This document shows positions 1 through 8,274 of a stretch of 64,000 nucleotides of DNA, piece by piece. Where the stretch lies: assembly GCA_035555975.1 (NCBI GenBank), contig DATMFV010000100.1, positions 62,001 to 126,000 of the forward strand, given 5' to 3'. Below the pieces are notes generated by a model, which saw only the letters and a list, made by a program, of their open reading frames with translations, did not search any database and had not been told where the DNA came from. Position 1 is the first letter of the stretch. Each line of letters starts with the position of its first letter. Position numbers and translations under genes: made by a program. This stretch comes from DATMFV01 sp035555975. Lineage in GTDB: Bacteria; Verrucomicrobiota; Verrucomicrobiia; Chthoniobacterales; Chthoniobacteraceae.

Positions 1-222
1 CCCGTCGCTGCGCAGGAGCACCGCTTCTATCGGTTCGGCGAGGTTGATTTGCAGGCGACCGGTTTCAGCGGCTTCGCACGGAAGCGGCCCGGTTTTGCGA
101 TTGGCATCGAGCCGGTCGGCGAAAGACTGCGGGGCGAGGCTTAACGGCTGGCGGTTGACCGGACAGCGCAGGAGCGGCACGAGGCGCTGCCATGCGGGCG
201 GGGCGGTGGTTTCGCCGGGCAT
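1..222 (-). CDS. Trm112-like small zinc-ribbon-type protein, partial (C-terminus off left edge)
   Basis: An ATG at 222 opens a frame that stays open to the left edge (74 codons seen). Around residues 15-27 it reads LVPLLRCPVNRQPL, which resembles the LLxCPxxxxPL opening of Trm112-family proteins. These bind zinc and partner methyltransferases or act as small accessory proteins. Only one cysteine pair member of the usual four is visible before the edge, apart from a Cys near residue 51. It starts 10 nt after the stop of the flavin reductase gene, so it is probably the last visible member of the moeB-flavin reductase operon. The family call rests on one short motif and is tentative; that it is a real gene is likely from spacing and frame. 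Confidence 0.5.
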   Translation of the reverse strand, partial: MPGETTAPPAWQRLVPLLRCPVNRQPLSLAPQSFADRLDANRKTGPLPCEAAETGRLQINLAEPIEAVLLRSDG

Positions 223-232
223 ACCGCGTTTT

Positions 233-736
233 CTAGTAAATAAACCCGTTGGAGCGAACCCGCACGCTCGCCTCCTGCCCCGGGTGTTGCAGGCTGCCTT
301 CGAAGACTTCGGCGACGTAGAGCGTATGGTCGCCCGTGGTCATTTTTCCGGCGACCTTGCATGCCAGAAACGCCGAAGCCTCCGCGAGTTGCGGGATGCC
401 GAAGAGATTTTCGACCAATTCGTGCCCTTCGAACGGGTCGTGATCCCCCACGCGCGAGAACGACCGGAGCAGGCCCCGGTTTTCCTTGCTCAAGGCGTGC
501 AGTCCGAAGAGCCCGTGGCCGTCGAGCGCCTGGCTCAAGAGCCGTGTCGAGCCGACGGCGATCGAGATCATCGGCGGCTCGAAGCTGCATTGTTCGACAA
601 AGCTGCACAACATCCCCGCGTGGCGCTCCCCGATGGCCGCCGTCGCGATATAAAGACCGCTGACGACTTTTCCAAGGGCGGGCGAGATGCGTTCCCGTTC
701 CTGGGAAGCCTGAAGAGCGTCGGCGTCGGTGGACAT
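233..736 (-). CDS. Flavin reductase family protein (FMN-binding split-barrel)
   Basis: A 167-residue protein. It has the flavin_reductase-like pattern: ALGKVVSGLYIATA near the N-terminus, then SFVEQCSFEPPMISIAVG (substrate and FMN face), then a short helix region and a terminal segment with GDHTLYVAEV. Such proteins bind FMN and reduce it with NAD(P)H or pass it to a partner oxygenase, in the cytoplasm. The start at 736 (MSTDADAL) is chosen because the reading frame farther upstream runs into the moeB gene and has no family similarity. It lies 40 nt behind the E1-like gene and is probably co-transcribed with it. The substrate cannot be told from sequence. Confidence 0.8.
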   Translation of the reverse strand: MSTDADALQASQERERISPALGKVVSGLYIATAAIGERHAGMLCSFVEQCSFEPPMISIAVGSTRLLSQALDGHGLFGLHALSKENRGLLRSFSRVGDHDPFEGHELVENLFGIPQLAEASAFLACKVAGKMTTGDHTLYVAEVFEGSLQHPGQEASVRVRSNGFIY

Positions 737-776
737 CTTTTGAAGTAAAGGAGCGTACGCGGGGTCGGGCGGGTTT

Positions 777-1967
777 TTAGTATTTCGGCATGGTCGGGTC
801 AACCTCGTCGGCCCACGCCTCGATGCCCCCTTCCACGTTGAGCACTTTGCTAAAACCCGCTTCCTGAAGGAGCTTGAGCGCCCTGGCGCTGCGCCCGCCG
901 ACCTTGCAGTAGAGGACGATCTCGTCCGCACTGTCGAGTTCGCTCATCCGCGATGGGAACTCGGAGAGCGGGATCAGCGTCGAGCCTTCGATGTTGCAGA
1001 TGTCGTATTCAAACGCTTCGCGCACGTCGATCAACTGGAAGGCCTCGTTGCGGTCCCGCTTGGCTTTGAGTTCCTGGGCGGTGATGACCGGCACCGGTTC
1101 CTCTTCAGCTTCGGCGGCGGCCGCCTGCGGGATGCCGCAGAACTGGTCGTAGTCGATCGGTGCGGTGATCGTCGGGTGTTCGCCGCAGACGGGGCACTTC
1201 GGGTCGCGCCGCAGCTTGTACTCCTTGTACTTCATCTTGAGCGCGTCGTAGTGGACGAGCCGGCCGATGAGCGGATCGCCGATCCCCATGATCAGCTTGA
1301 TCGCCTCGGTCGCCTGCATCAGCCCGACCGAGCCGGGCAGGATGCCGAGCACGCCCCCTTCGGCGCAGCTTGGCACCATCCCGGGAGGCGGCGGTTCCGG
1401 GAACATGCACCGGTAGCACCCGCCCCCGAGATGAGGCGCAAAAACCGTACACTGGCCGTCGAAACGGAAAATGGAGCCGTAGATGTTCGGGATCTTTAAG
1501 AAAACGCAGATGTCGTTGGAGAGGTAGCGGGTCGGGAAATTGTCGGTCCCGTCGATGACGATGTCGTACCCCTTGATGATCTCCATCCCGTTTTCCGCGC
1601 GGATGATCGTGTCGTAGAGATCGACCTGCACGTTCGGGTTGATGTTGCGCACGGCGTCGCGGGCGGAGTTGAGCTTTTTGCGGCCGACATCCTTGGTCCC
1701 GTGGAGGACCTGGCGCTGGAGGTTCGAGAAATCGACCACGTCGGCGTCGACCATGCCGATCCGGCCGATCCCGGCGGCGGCGAGGTAGAGCGCGATCGGC
1801 GAGCCGAGCCCTCCCGCACCAATGCAGAGGACGCTGGCGGCTTTGAGACGACGCTGCCCGTCGAGCGTCACTTCCGGCATGATCAGGTGCCGGGAGTAGC
1901 GGGCGATTTCGTCGTTGGTAAACTCGATGCGCTCCAGACGGGCTGGATCAATAATGCTCTTGGCCAT
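777..1967 (-). CDS. moeB: E1-like adenylyltransferase with C-terminal rhodanese domain (MoeB/MoeZ/ThiF type)
   Basis: A 396-residue protein, the normal length for MoeZ-type fusions. It activates the C-terminal glycine of a ubiquitin-like sulfur carrier (MoaD, ThiS or CysO type) as the acyl-adenylate, and the rhodanese domain supplies sulfur. Visible: the Rossmann motif GAGGLGSP near residue 52, a zinc site made of CYRC near 188 and CPVC near 260, the adenylylation-domain cysteine in VPSCAEGGVLG near 200, and the rhodanese loop CKVGGRSA near 355 with its catalytic Cys. No moaD or thiS gene lies in the window, so the carrier and pathway (molybdopterin, thiamine or cysteine) are not decided. The flavin reductase gene follows in the same direction. 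A start at 1967 gives a full N-terminus. Confidence 0.9.
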   Translation of the reverse strand: MAKSIIDPARLERIEFTNDEIARYSRHLIMPEVTLDGQRRLKAASVLCIGAGGLGSPIALYLAAAGIGRIGMVDADVVDFSNLQRQVLHGTKDVGRKKLNSARDAVRNINPNVQVDLYDTIIRAENGMEIIKGYDIVIDGTDNFPTRYLSNDICVFLKIPNIYGSIFRFDGQCTVFAPHLGGGCYRCMFPEPPPPGMVPSCAEGGVLGILPGSVGLMQATEAIKLIMGIGDPLIGRLVHYDALKMKYKEYKLRRDPKCPVCGEHPTITAPIDYDQFCGIPQAAAAEAEEEPVPVITAQELKAKRDRNEAFQLIDVREAFEYDICNIEGSTLIPLSEFPSRMSELDSADEIVLYCKVGGRSARALKLLQEAGFSKVLNVEGGIEAWADEVDPTMPKY

Positions 1968-2010
1968 AGGAAAAGAGATTCATCCTAAAACGTGCGGCGG
2001 AAAATGCAAG

Positions 2011-2033
2011 CCGTCGGTTTTGCGGTGCGACGG
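2011..2033 (-). terminator. Weak hairpin between the SDR gene and moeB
   Basis: CCGTCG and CGACGG pair across an 11-nt loop in the 76-nt gap between the module 1 operon and moeB. On the minus strand it is followed by only a short run of T residues (CTTGCATTTT), so it would be a poor intrinsic terminator. It is noted because it falls at the likely boundary between module 1 and the housekeeping operon. Confidence 0.25.
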
Positions 2034-2043
2034 AAAAGGGATG

Positions 2044-2895
2044 TCACCCCGTTTTCATGGCATGCAGGCTGGCGTGCCCGTTCGGGGAAACCGTACAGGG
2101 AACGCTTTCCAGGCGGGTCAACCCGTCTCCGGTAAACCGCCAGCGGGGCCGGTAGCCGAGTTCGGCGTAGAGCGCGGGGTCGATGAAGTTCTGGTCGCTC
2201 CCGGAGACGATCGGGTAGACGCCAAAGGGGATCGCCACCTCCAGGGCGCACTCCACGCCGTGGGCGATGTCTTCGACATGCACCGGCAGCCGGCGCTTGG
2301 AGGGATCGTGAATCCATTGTTCGTCCCACGGGATGAAGGAGCGGTACGGCTGCCCCAGGCGCAGGCAGATGACGGTCATGGTTTCCCCCTGTTCCGGGAA
2401 GCGACAGGCGTAGCTCCGGCCCGCCGCTTCGCCAAACAGCTTGGAAGCGGCGTAGATGTCGTAAGGCTGGTCGGGCGTGCCGGGGCCGATCCGTTCCAGC
2501 CGGGGTGCGCCGGTGATCGTCGAGAGGCTGGAAAGATAGATGAACCGTGGCGTCGCCGCCCGCATCGCCGCTTCAAAGAGGTAATAGGCGACGCGGATGT
2601 TGATTTCCAGGCATTGCTCGAAATAGCGGCGGCGGGCCTCCGGGTCGTCCATGTCGATGCCGCGGTAGGGCGCGATCACGCCATTGATCACCGCATCAAA
2701 GGGCCGCCCCTCCCGGTCGCCACCCGCCACGAGCGCCCGTGCGCTCTCCCAGTCGGTGACATCGACATCGCGGACCGGCGTCCCGTGGACTTCCCCTCCT
2801 CCCTTGGCGGCCAGGGTGAGCCGGTGGCGCTGGCAGAGGTAGGGTACGAGCTGGCGTCCGACCGTTCCGGTGGCGCCGACGAAGAGAAGATTCAT
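2044..2895 (-). CDS. NAD(P)-dependent epimerase/dehydratase (extended SDR)
   Basis: A 283-residue extended short-chain dehydrogenase. The N-terminal Rossmann motif is GATGTVG (residues 7-13), a serine in LSSLST comes near residue 121, and the catalytic pair is Tyr and Lys of YAASK near residue 148. It probably oxidises, reduces or epimerises a sugar or sugar derivative in the cytoplasm; no signal peptide is present. It is the last gene of the minus-strand operon that begins with the PEP-CTERM gene at 8131, with 19 nt between it and the large secreted protein. This position suggests it processes a sugar released by the secreted enzymes (inference). The substrate is unknown. Confidence 0.8.
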   Translation of the reverse strand: MNLLFVGATGTVGRQLVPYLCQRHRLTLAAKGGGEVHGTPVRDVDVTDWESARALVAGGDREGRPFDAVINGVIAPYRGIDMDDPEARRRYFEQCLEINIRVAYYLFEAAMRAATPRFIYLSSLSTITGAPRLERIGPGTPDQPYDIYAASKLFGEAAGRSYACRFPEQGETMTVICLRLGQPYRSFIPWDEQWIHDPSKRRLPVHVEDIAHGVECALEVAIPFGVYPIVSGSDQNFIDPALYAELGYRPRWRFTGDGLTRLESVPCTVSPNGHASLHAMKTG

Positions 2896-2914
2896 GAGGT
2901 GATAAGGACGACGG

Positions 2915-5905
2915 TTAGCGGTGGGAAATCTGGTACGCTTCGAGGTAGCGAAACGGTTTCCGCTTGGGCGGGTACTTCCCGGTCCGGGCGCTGTAGATCC
3001 CCCCGAAGGTGAGGCGCTTGCGGGCGGGCGGCTCGAAACGGGTCAGGTAAAGCACCTTTTCGGGAAGTTGCAGGATCACTTTTTTGAGCGTCAACGGGTA
3101 ATGGACGCGGCCATCCCCGTCCCATTTCCACTGGCTGTTGGATGGCCAGTGGTAGCCTTCCCCGGGGTATTGCCCCGGCAGGGGAAAGGCGACATGGCGC
3201 CAGCCGTCGAAATTGATCCGGCTCAGGCTCCACGGGTCTTCGGTGTTCCAGTCCGACCTCATGCCGGGCTCGAAAGCCTGTGCGGCGTCGCGGCCGATCC
3301 AGTCGGCCATCCACTCCGCCTTTCCCTGCTGGGCCTGTGCGCCGATGGAGGTCCAGCGTTGGCCGGAGGCATCCTCCAGCTCGAAGATCAGCCGCCCCCA
3401 GCCGGAGTTTCCGTTCACCATGATGCCGATTTCGTCCGGCTCGCCGGGGAGGGGAAGCCCCCGGGCATGCTCCAGTTCCGCGTACATCGGCATGGTGGCC
3501 CTGCCCTCCTGCGGCACCATCGGCGTGACGTGGAGCACCGGTTTTCCATCATGTTTTTCGCCATCTCCGGTTTCAAGGGCCAGCCCGCCTTTGCGCCGGG
3601 GTGTCAGCGGATTGTAGTTTTCCAGCAACGGATTGCGCGCCTCAAGCAGCCGCCAGCCGTGCTCTCCAAGCGTGGCAAGGGAACCGAGGAACGCCGCCCC
3701 CTGCGGAGGCCGGTCGGCCCCGGGGTGTTCCGGCTCGCCCGCTTCCACGCGGGCGATGCGCACTCCCGCAGCCAGGAGGAGGTAAGCCGGGGAGGCGGAG
3801 GCGCGAAGTTGCAGCCGCCCCTCCCGGTCGCGGGCGAGCGGCACGGTCTCGCCCTGCGGGGTGATCCATTGCGCCCCGCCGCTCCCTTCCAGCCAGAGGT
3901 GCAGGGTCCGTTCGCCGCGCACGACCCAGAAGGGGAGGACCTGGCTGCCGGAGGGGGAGGTAAACCGCATCAGGTAAAGGCTGTCGCTGCCGGTCGGCAC
4001 GAAGTCGCGGTAGGCGACGTCGTCGAGCGCCCGGGTCAGCGTGGCGAGCGCAAGGGCCGCCGGTTTGGGCATCGGGTGGGGGCGACCGGTGAAATGCCCT
4101 GAACTCCCCCAGTTGCCCAGCGCATAGCTATTACCATAATCGTAGAGACCGCCGCCGGAGATTTTCGGCACCCTCCAGGCGAGCGCATGCAGCCGGTGGC
4201 GGACGATATAGTCGGCATGCGTTCGCAGGCTCAGGTTGCCGGGGTTGGTGGAAGGGTAGTGAACTTCCCACCCCTGCGCCACCGGCTTGTCGGGGTAGCC
4301 ATAGGCGTCGAGCATCTGCCGGTCCATCCAGAGCGAGGCGTTGCTGCCGATCGTATCGGGAGGCTGCGTTTCGGGCGGGCGGGAGAAGGAGCCGCATTCG
4401 TTGCCCGCCGCGTCAAAGCTTTCCGCCGGAAGCCCGGAGCGGTAAAGTTCTTCGCGCACCCCGAGGTTGCCGTTACCGATCAGCAGCCGGACTTCCGGGT
4501 GCTCCTTGCGAAACCATGCGGCGCTTTCCGTGATCAGGCGGCGCAGCAGTGCGAGGCGTTCCTGTTCCTCCGGGTCGAGGCGGTAGCGGGGGCCGTCCAC
4601 AAAAAGATCCGGCACCCGCATGGAATGGGCTGCGGAGATGGAGTCCTCATGCAGCAACATCACCCACGGAATCAGGTCGGGGTGCTCCCGCAGATGCCGG
4701 GTGAACTTTTCCGCCAGCGATTCGCCGCGCCGGAGATTGGCCGGTCGCCACGAGAACTCGCATCCGTTGACCAGCCCATGCTTCTTGCGGAGTTCGTACG
4801 GAATCGCCTGCCCGTCTCCGAGGACGTCGGCATGGCGGATGCCGAGCCGGTTGAAAAGCCGGGCCGACATCTCCGGATCGCGCGGGGAGAAGTGGACCCC
4901 GTTGCGGCCCGCGCCGAGCCCGAAGGGCGGGGGGTTCCGGCGACGATCGGGCGGCAGGAGCATCCACGACCCGTTGCGCCCCGGAAGCGCGCCCGCTTCG
5001 GCATCGCGAAGTTCCAGGCGGTAGGCATGGTAGCCAGGCGCCTGTGTCGGCAGCGGGACGGTCAACCGGACGCTCGCCCCGGGCTCCACGACGCCTTCCT
5101 CCTGCCGGGGCGGATGGTCGCCGCTGGTGAGGGAGAGGCGGAAGCGCCGCGGCTGCGTGGTGATGTTGGTCAGCCGGACGTGGAGTTCGGCCTTTTCGGG
5201 CTGCACAAAGGTCGCGGCCGGAGCCGGGGTGGTCACCTCCATCTGGAGCGGAGATTTTTCCAGCGTCAGCGCGCGGACCTTGACTTCGCACGGTGTTCCC
5301 AGCGGCATCCAGCGAAAGCGGGAGGGATCGGGCAGGCGTCGCGCCAGCCGGATTTCCTTGGTCAACTCCAGGTCGAGAAGATCCCCTTCGACATCCTGCG
5401 AAAAAGCTTCCGTCACGGGAATGCGGACGGTTTGCGCCCCGCCGCCCTGTTCTGTAGCGGCTTGCCCGGAGAAGTCGTACCGCAAAACCTGGCTTTGCAC
5501 GCCGGCACCGCCGATCCACCGGCCGATGCGAAGCGTGAAACGGCGGCCTGCCTCCGGTGGCTTGGGAGCTTCCACCAGAAAATGCGCCGCCAGGTAGTCG
5601 GCGCGCGGCACCTGCATCCGGTAGAGCTTCAGGCGGCCCTCGGGATCGGGGGCCGGTTCCTGGCTGTCGTAGTCATCATAGGAACCGCCGAAATCGGCCT
5701 TCCACCCCGGCCAACCCGCCTGTTGCAGGTCGAGCGCCGCGCCGGGGACGACGCGGAAGGGGATCGCGCCATGCATTTCCTCCGCCGCCGACCCGGCAGG
5801 GGCATCGAGCGGAAGATCGACCGGCACGAACCGGGACGGCTCGCCCGCGACCGGCAAAAGGGACGCCGTGAGATGGATCATAAGAAACAGGAGAAATCGC
5901 TTCAT
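2915..5905 (-). CDS. Large secreted glycoside-hydrolase-like protein, family not recognised
   Basis: A 996-residue protein. The start at 5905 is chosen because MKRFLLFLMIHLTASLLPVAGE is a clear signal peptide; the in-frame ATG 54 nt upstream would bury it. Reading along it: a beta-rich N-terminal part, an Ig-like segment about 235-330 (VHLTNITTQPRRFRLSL-type, as in accessory domains of glycosidases), a central region about 345-640 that reads like a TIM barrel (GIRHADVLGDG, IPWVMLLHEDS, LLIGNGN, AAGNECGS, VAQGWEVHYPS), and a C-terminal jelly-roll-like part. Candidate acidic residues lie in HEDS, GNECGS and WEVH, but no CAZy family could be assigned by eye. It sits between the module 1 pseudopilin and the SDR gene and is probably co-transcribed with both. 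Confidence 0.65.
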   Translation of the reverse strand: MKRFLLFLMIHLTASLLPVAGEPSRFVPVDLPLDAPAGSAAEEMHGAIPFRVVPGAALDLQQAGWPGWKADFGGSYDDYDSQEPAPDPEGRLKLYRMQVPRADYLAAHFLVEAPKPPEAGRRFTLRIGRWIGGAGVQSQVLRYDFSGQAATEQGGGAQTVRIPVTEAFSQDVEGDLLDLELTKEIRLARRLPDPSRFRWMPLGTPCEVKVRALTLEKSPLQMEVTTPAPAATFVQPEKAELHVRLTNITTQPRRFRLSLTSGDHPPRQEEGVVEPGASVRLTVPLPTQAPGYHAYRLELRDAEAGALPGRNGSWMLLPPDRRRNPPPFGLGAGRNGVHFSPRDPEMSARLFNRLGIRHADVLGDGQAIPYELRKKHGLVNGCEFSWRPANLRRGESLAEKFTRHLREHPDLIPWVMLLHEDSISAAHSMRVPDLFVDGPRYRLDPEEQERLALLRRLITESAAWFRKEHPEVRLLIGNGNLGVREELYRSGLPAESFDAAGNECGSFSRPPETQPPDTIGSNASLWMDRQMLDAYGYPDKPVAQGWEVHYPSTNPGNLSLRTHADYIVRHRLHALAWRVPKISGGGLYDYGNSYALGNWGSSGHFTGRPHPMPKPAALALATLTRALDDVAYRDFVPTGSDSLYLMRFTSPSGSQVLPFWVVRGERTLHLWLEGSGGAQWITPQGETVPLARDREGRLQLRASASPAYLLLAAGVRIARVEAGEPEHPGADRPPQGAAFLGSLATLGEHGWRLLEARNPLLENYNPLTPRRKGGLALETGDGEKHDGKPVLHVTPMVPQEGRATMPMYAELEHARGLPLPGEPDEIGIMVNGNSGWGRLIFELEDASGQRWTSIGAQAQQGKAEWMADWIGRDAAQAFEPGMRSDWNTEDPWSLSRINFDGWRHVAFPLPGQYPGEGYHWPSNSQWKWDGDGRVHYPLTLKKVILQLPEKVLYLTRFEPPARKRLTFGGIYSARTGKYPPKRKPFRYLEAYQISHR

Positions 5906-5942
5906 TGACAAAGGAGGGGAGCCGCCTGGAACCAAGCGGATG

Positions 5943-6590
5943 CTACCAATACCGTTCATCGGTCGGCATGGAAGGAAAGCTCTCGATCCGGTTATCCAGA
6001 AGAAGGTAGTGAATCCGCCCGGAATGGCGGGCGAAGTGGGCGGAAGGGGTGCTGATCCCGGAAAGCCCTTTTCCGTCGAAGAGAAGGATCTTGGAGGGGA
6101 GGCACGCCTTCCGGTTGAGCCTCCGCTCGGGCTGGTTGGCGTTGGCTGTCAGGAATGCCCGCGAGTTGGCTCCAAAGTCGGTGCCCCAGGTCATCCGGTT
6201 GCGCCGGAAGGTTTCATCCGACGCCCCGGGGAAGGTGGCCGGGCAGTAGAAAACGTCGTCGTTGCCGCCCTGAGTGCTGGAACGATAGATCTCGCTCTGC
6301 TTGAGGGGGCGCGTCCAGACCTGCTTGGTGTCGCTCACATAGCCGGGAGGGAGGTAATCGTTCTGGTCGTTGGCGTAGAGGTGGATGTACATCCCCATCT
6401 GGCGAAGGTGATGGACGCATCCCGCCTCTTTCGCCTTGTCGCGAAGCCGGGAAGCAACCGAGATGGAGAGCGCCAGCAACACCGAAACGACCCCGACGAC
6501 GACCAGCAGTTCCACCAGGGAAAACGCCCGCGCTTCCCTGCCGCAAGAAGCCGCCATCTCCCCCCGGGCGCTCTCTTTTTTGACAGGCAT
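5943..6590 (-). CDS. Pseudopilin-like protein with H-X9-DN tail (module 1)
   Basis: A 215-residue type IV pilin-like protein. A basic leader ends in RA, followed by FSLVELLVVVGVVSVLLALS: a prepilin peptidase site with Glu at +5 and a hydrophobic helix. The residue before the cleavage site is Ala rather than the usual Gly. The C-terminus carries the prepilin-associated H-X9-DG pattern, but with DN in place of DG (HSGRIHYLLLDN). Such proteins in Verrucomicrobiota and Lentisphaerota are found singly beside glycosidases; a role in the type II secretion pseudopilus or at the surface is assumed, not shown. It lies 26 nt behind the PEP-CTERM gene and 37 nt ahead of the large secreted protein. The start at 6590 is the ATG that gives the leader; the frame upstream is shadow. 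Confidence 0.85.
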   Translation of the reverse strand: MPVKKESARGEMAASCGREARAFSLVELLVVVGVVSVLLALSISVASRLRDKAKEAGCVHHLRQMGMYIHLYANDQNDYLPPGYVSDTKQVWTRPLKQSEIYRSSTQGGNDDVFYCPATFPGASDETFRRNRMTWGTDFGANSRAFLTANANQPERRLNRKACLPSKILLFDGKGLSGISTPSAHFARHSGRIHYLLLDNRIESFPSMPTDERYW

Positions 6591-6616
6591 GGCGTGAGGT
6601 TGGGGAGGGAAAAGAT

Positions 6617-8131
6617 TCAGGCGGTTTTCCGGCGGCGGTAGAGGATCAGGCAGACGGCGAGCCCCGCCAGCAGGAGGCCCTTCGGCTCGGGAATGACGGT
6701 GACGTTGCTGAGATAGAGCGTTCCCGCGCTGGCGTCGTGCATCAGGGCGTCGTAACTCACCAGTTCCGCTCCCCGGAAGGTAAAGCCGGTGATCCCGGGC
6801 GTCCCGATCAGGTCGCCGTCGTAGCGGAAGAGCACCAGATCGTCCCCGTTGGTCCACGAAGCGCCCTTGACGTCGAGGGTCAGGTGAAATTCCCCCAGAA
6901 GCAGATCGCCCTGCGAGACGACTTCGCCTGCTCCGTCGCCGAAGCCGAGGGTCAGGCGCGCGCCGTCTTCAAATTCGAGGCTCCCGGTTTCCAGCCGGAA
7001 GGTGTCGACGTTGAGTTCCGACCCGTCGTAGAGCTTGCCCGCCCCTTCGGTGATCAGGTCGCGAAGCAGCCGGACTTTGCCCTGTTCCAGGCCGTGGGCG
7101 GTGGTTCGGGAGCCGATCCCGATCGCGGTGGTCAACCCTTCACGGGCGATGGAGACGGTTTGTTCCACTCCGCCCCCGACAAAGAGGAGGCTGCCATTGC
7201 CGTAATCGTCGGTCGTGTTCGTGTCGAGAAAGTCTCCACCCACGGCAAGCGGCGAGCGCCCGCTGATCAGGGCGATGCGTGCCCCCTGGTGGATCGTGAC
7301 ATTGCCGCGCACGAGGCGGTACGGAATGGAGGGGGCGGCGTCGAAGGCGAGTTCCACTTCGGTTTTGATCCCGCTCGTATCCCCGACGATCAGGTTCGAC
7401 AAGGCATTGTCACCCCGGCCCCTCAGGTAGAGATAGCGGGGCGTCTGCGTCGAGCCGAGTTCGAAGGCGAGGTGCAGGGTCGAAGCGTCCGACCAGCGAT
7501 AGCCGTCAAACCGGTTGGAGTTGGCGGTGGTGATGCGGACGGTGACATCGTCCTCGATCCGGACATCATTCGCGCTGCTGTTGGAAAAGATCTGCGCCAG
7601 GGAATAGAGGCCCCCGGTCGTGCCGGTGGAGCGCACGGTATAGTATTGAGCCCCGGCAAGGTTGGAGTAGGTGAGGGGGATTTCGACATTGAGATGATGT
7701 CCCTGAAGGTCGATGACCTGCCGCGTGGCGTCGCCGGTGGTGTTGGTGATCGAGGCCGACGGGGTGCGCAGCGGGCTGGAGGTGCCGATCGTCTCGAGAT
7801 GCAGGTCGCCGCCGAGTTTCAGGATGGAACGCCCGGTGGCGGAGGTCTGCTCCAGCCAGAAATTGGCAAGCCTCAGTTCGCCCGAAGTGGTGATGGTCCG
7901 CTCGCCCGTCGCGTTCCCGATGAAAGCTCCGTAGCGGTCGCTCCCGTTGTCGTGAGGATAGTCCGCCGTGTCCCAGTTGGCCGCCGCCTCCCATAAAAAG
8001 TTGCCCGCGCCACCCCCGGTCCATTCCGAGCGGATTTCGGCCGCCCCGGCGGAGGCAAGAAGAAGGGGAAGCGTTCCGGCAAGGGAGAGCAGGCGCAGGC
8101 GTGCGGGAAGAGTGAAGGGAGGAAGTTTCAT
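6617..8131 (-). CDS. PEP-CTERM sorting-domain surface protein (module 1)
   Basis: A 504-residue secreted protein. The start at 8131 gives MKLPPFTLPARLRLLSLAG and a normal signal peptide ending ASAGA. The body is beta-rich and low in complexity (many G, N, T, D), like autotransporter passenger or parallel beta-helix proteins. It ends in VIPEPKG, a hydrophobic stretch and the basic tail YRRRK. This PEP-CTERM signal is recognised by an exosortase, which removes it and moves the protein to the outer surface. No exosortase gene is in the window. It is first in a minus-strand operon with the pseudopilin, a secreted hydrolase and the SDR, and diverges from the GntR/LacI regulator, whose operator probably lies between them. 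Confidence 0.85.
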   Translation of the reverse strand: MKLPPFTLPARLRLLSLAGTLPLLLASAGAAEIRSEWTGGGAGNFLWEAAANWDTADYPHDNGSDRYGAFIGNATGERTITTSGELRLANFWLEQTSATGRSILKLGGDLHLETIGTSSPLRTPSASITNTTGDATRQVIDLQGHHLNVEIPLTYSNLAGAQYYTVRSTGTTGGLYSLAQIFSNSSANDVRIEDDVTVRITTANSNRFDGYRWSDASTLHLAFELGSTQTPRYLYLRGRGDNALSNLIVGDTSGIKTEVELAFDAAPSIPYRLVRGNVTIHQGARIALISGRSPLAVGGDFLDTNTTDDYGNGSLLFVGGGVEQTVSIAREGLTTAIGIGSRTTAHGLEQGKVRLLRDLITEGAGKLYDGSELNVDTFRLETGSLEFEDGARLTLGFGDGAGEVVSQGDLLLGEFHLTLDVKGASWTNGDDLVLFRYDGDLIGTPGITGFTFRGAELVSYDALMHDASAGTLYLSNVTVIPEPKGLLLAGLAVCLILYRRRKTA

Positions 8132-8196
8132 GGGGAAAATGGAGGTGAACCGTGAAGCGGACCTGCCGCGGTTGGACAAAACTCACTCGGAATCAT

Positions 8197-8245
8197 ATCA
8201 AGAGTCAATCTTTAAAAGACAGAAACCTATCTTTTTGATCTTGAT
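8197..8245. promoter_or_regulatory. Candidate operator dyad in the divergent promoter region of module 1
   Basis: ATCAAGA at 8197-8203 is mirrored by TCTTGAT at 8239-8245, and the similarity continues inward (gTCAA against TTGA, then AAAAGA against TCTTTT across a 10-nt centre). The stretch is AT-rich within a GC-rich region and lies between the PEP-CTERM start (8131) and the regulator start (8275). It is a plausible binding site for the GntR/LacI-type regulator; this is inference from position and symmetry. Confidence 0.4.
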
Positions 8246-8274
8246 CGGAACCCTCTTTTCCTTATGGTGGGGCC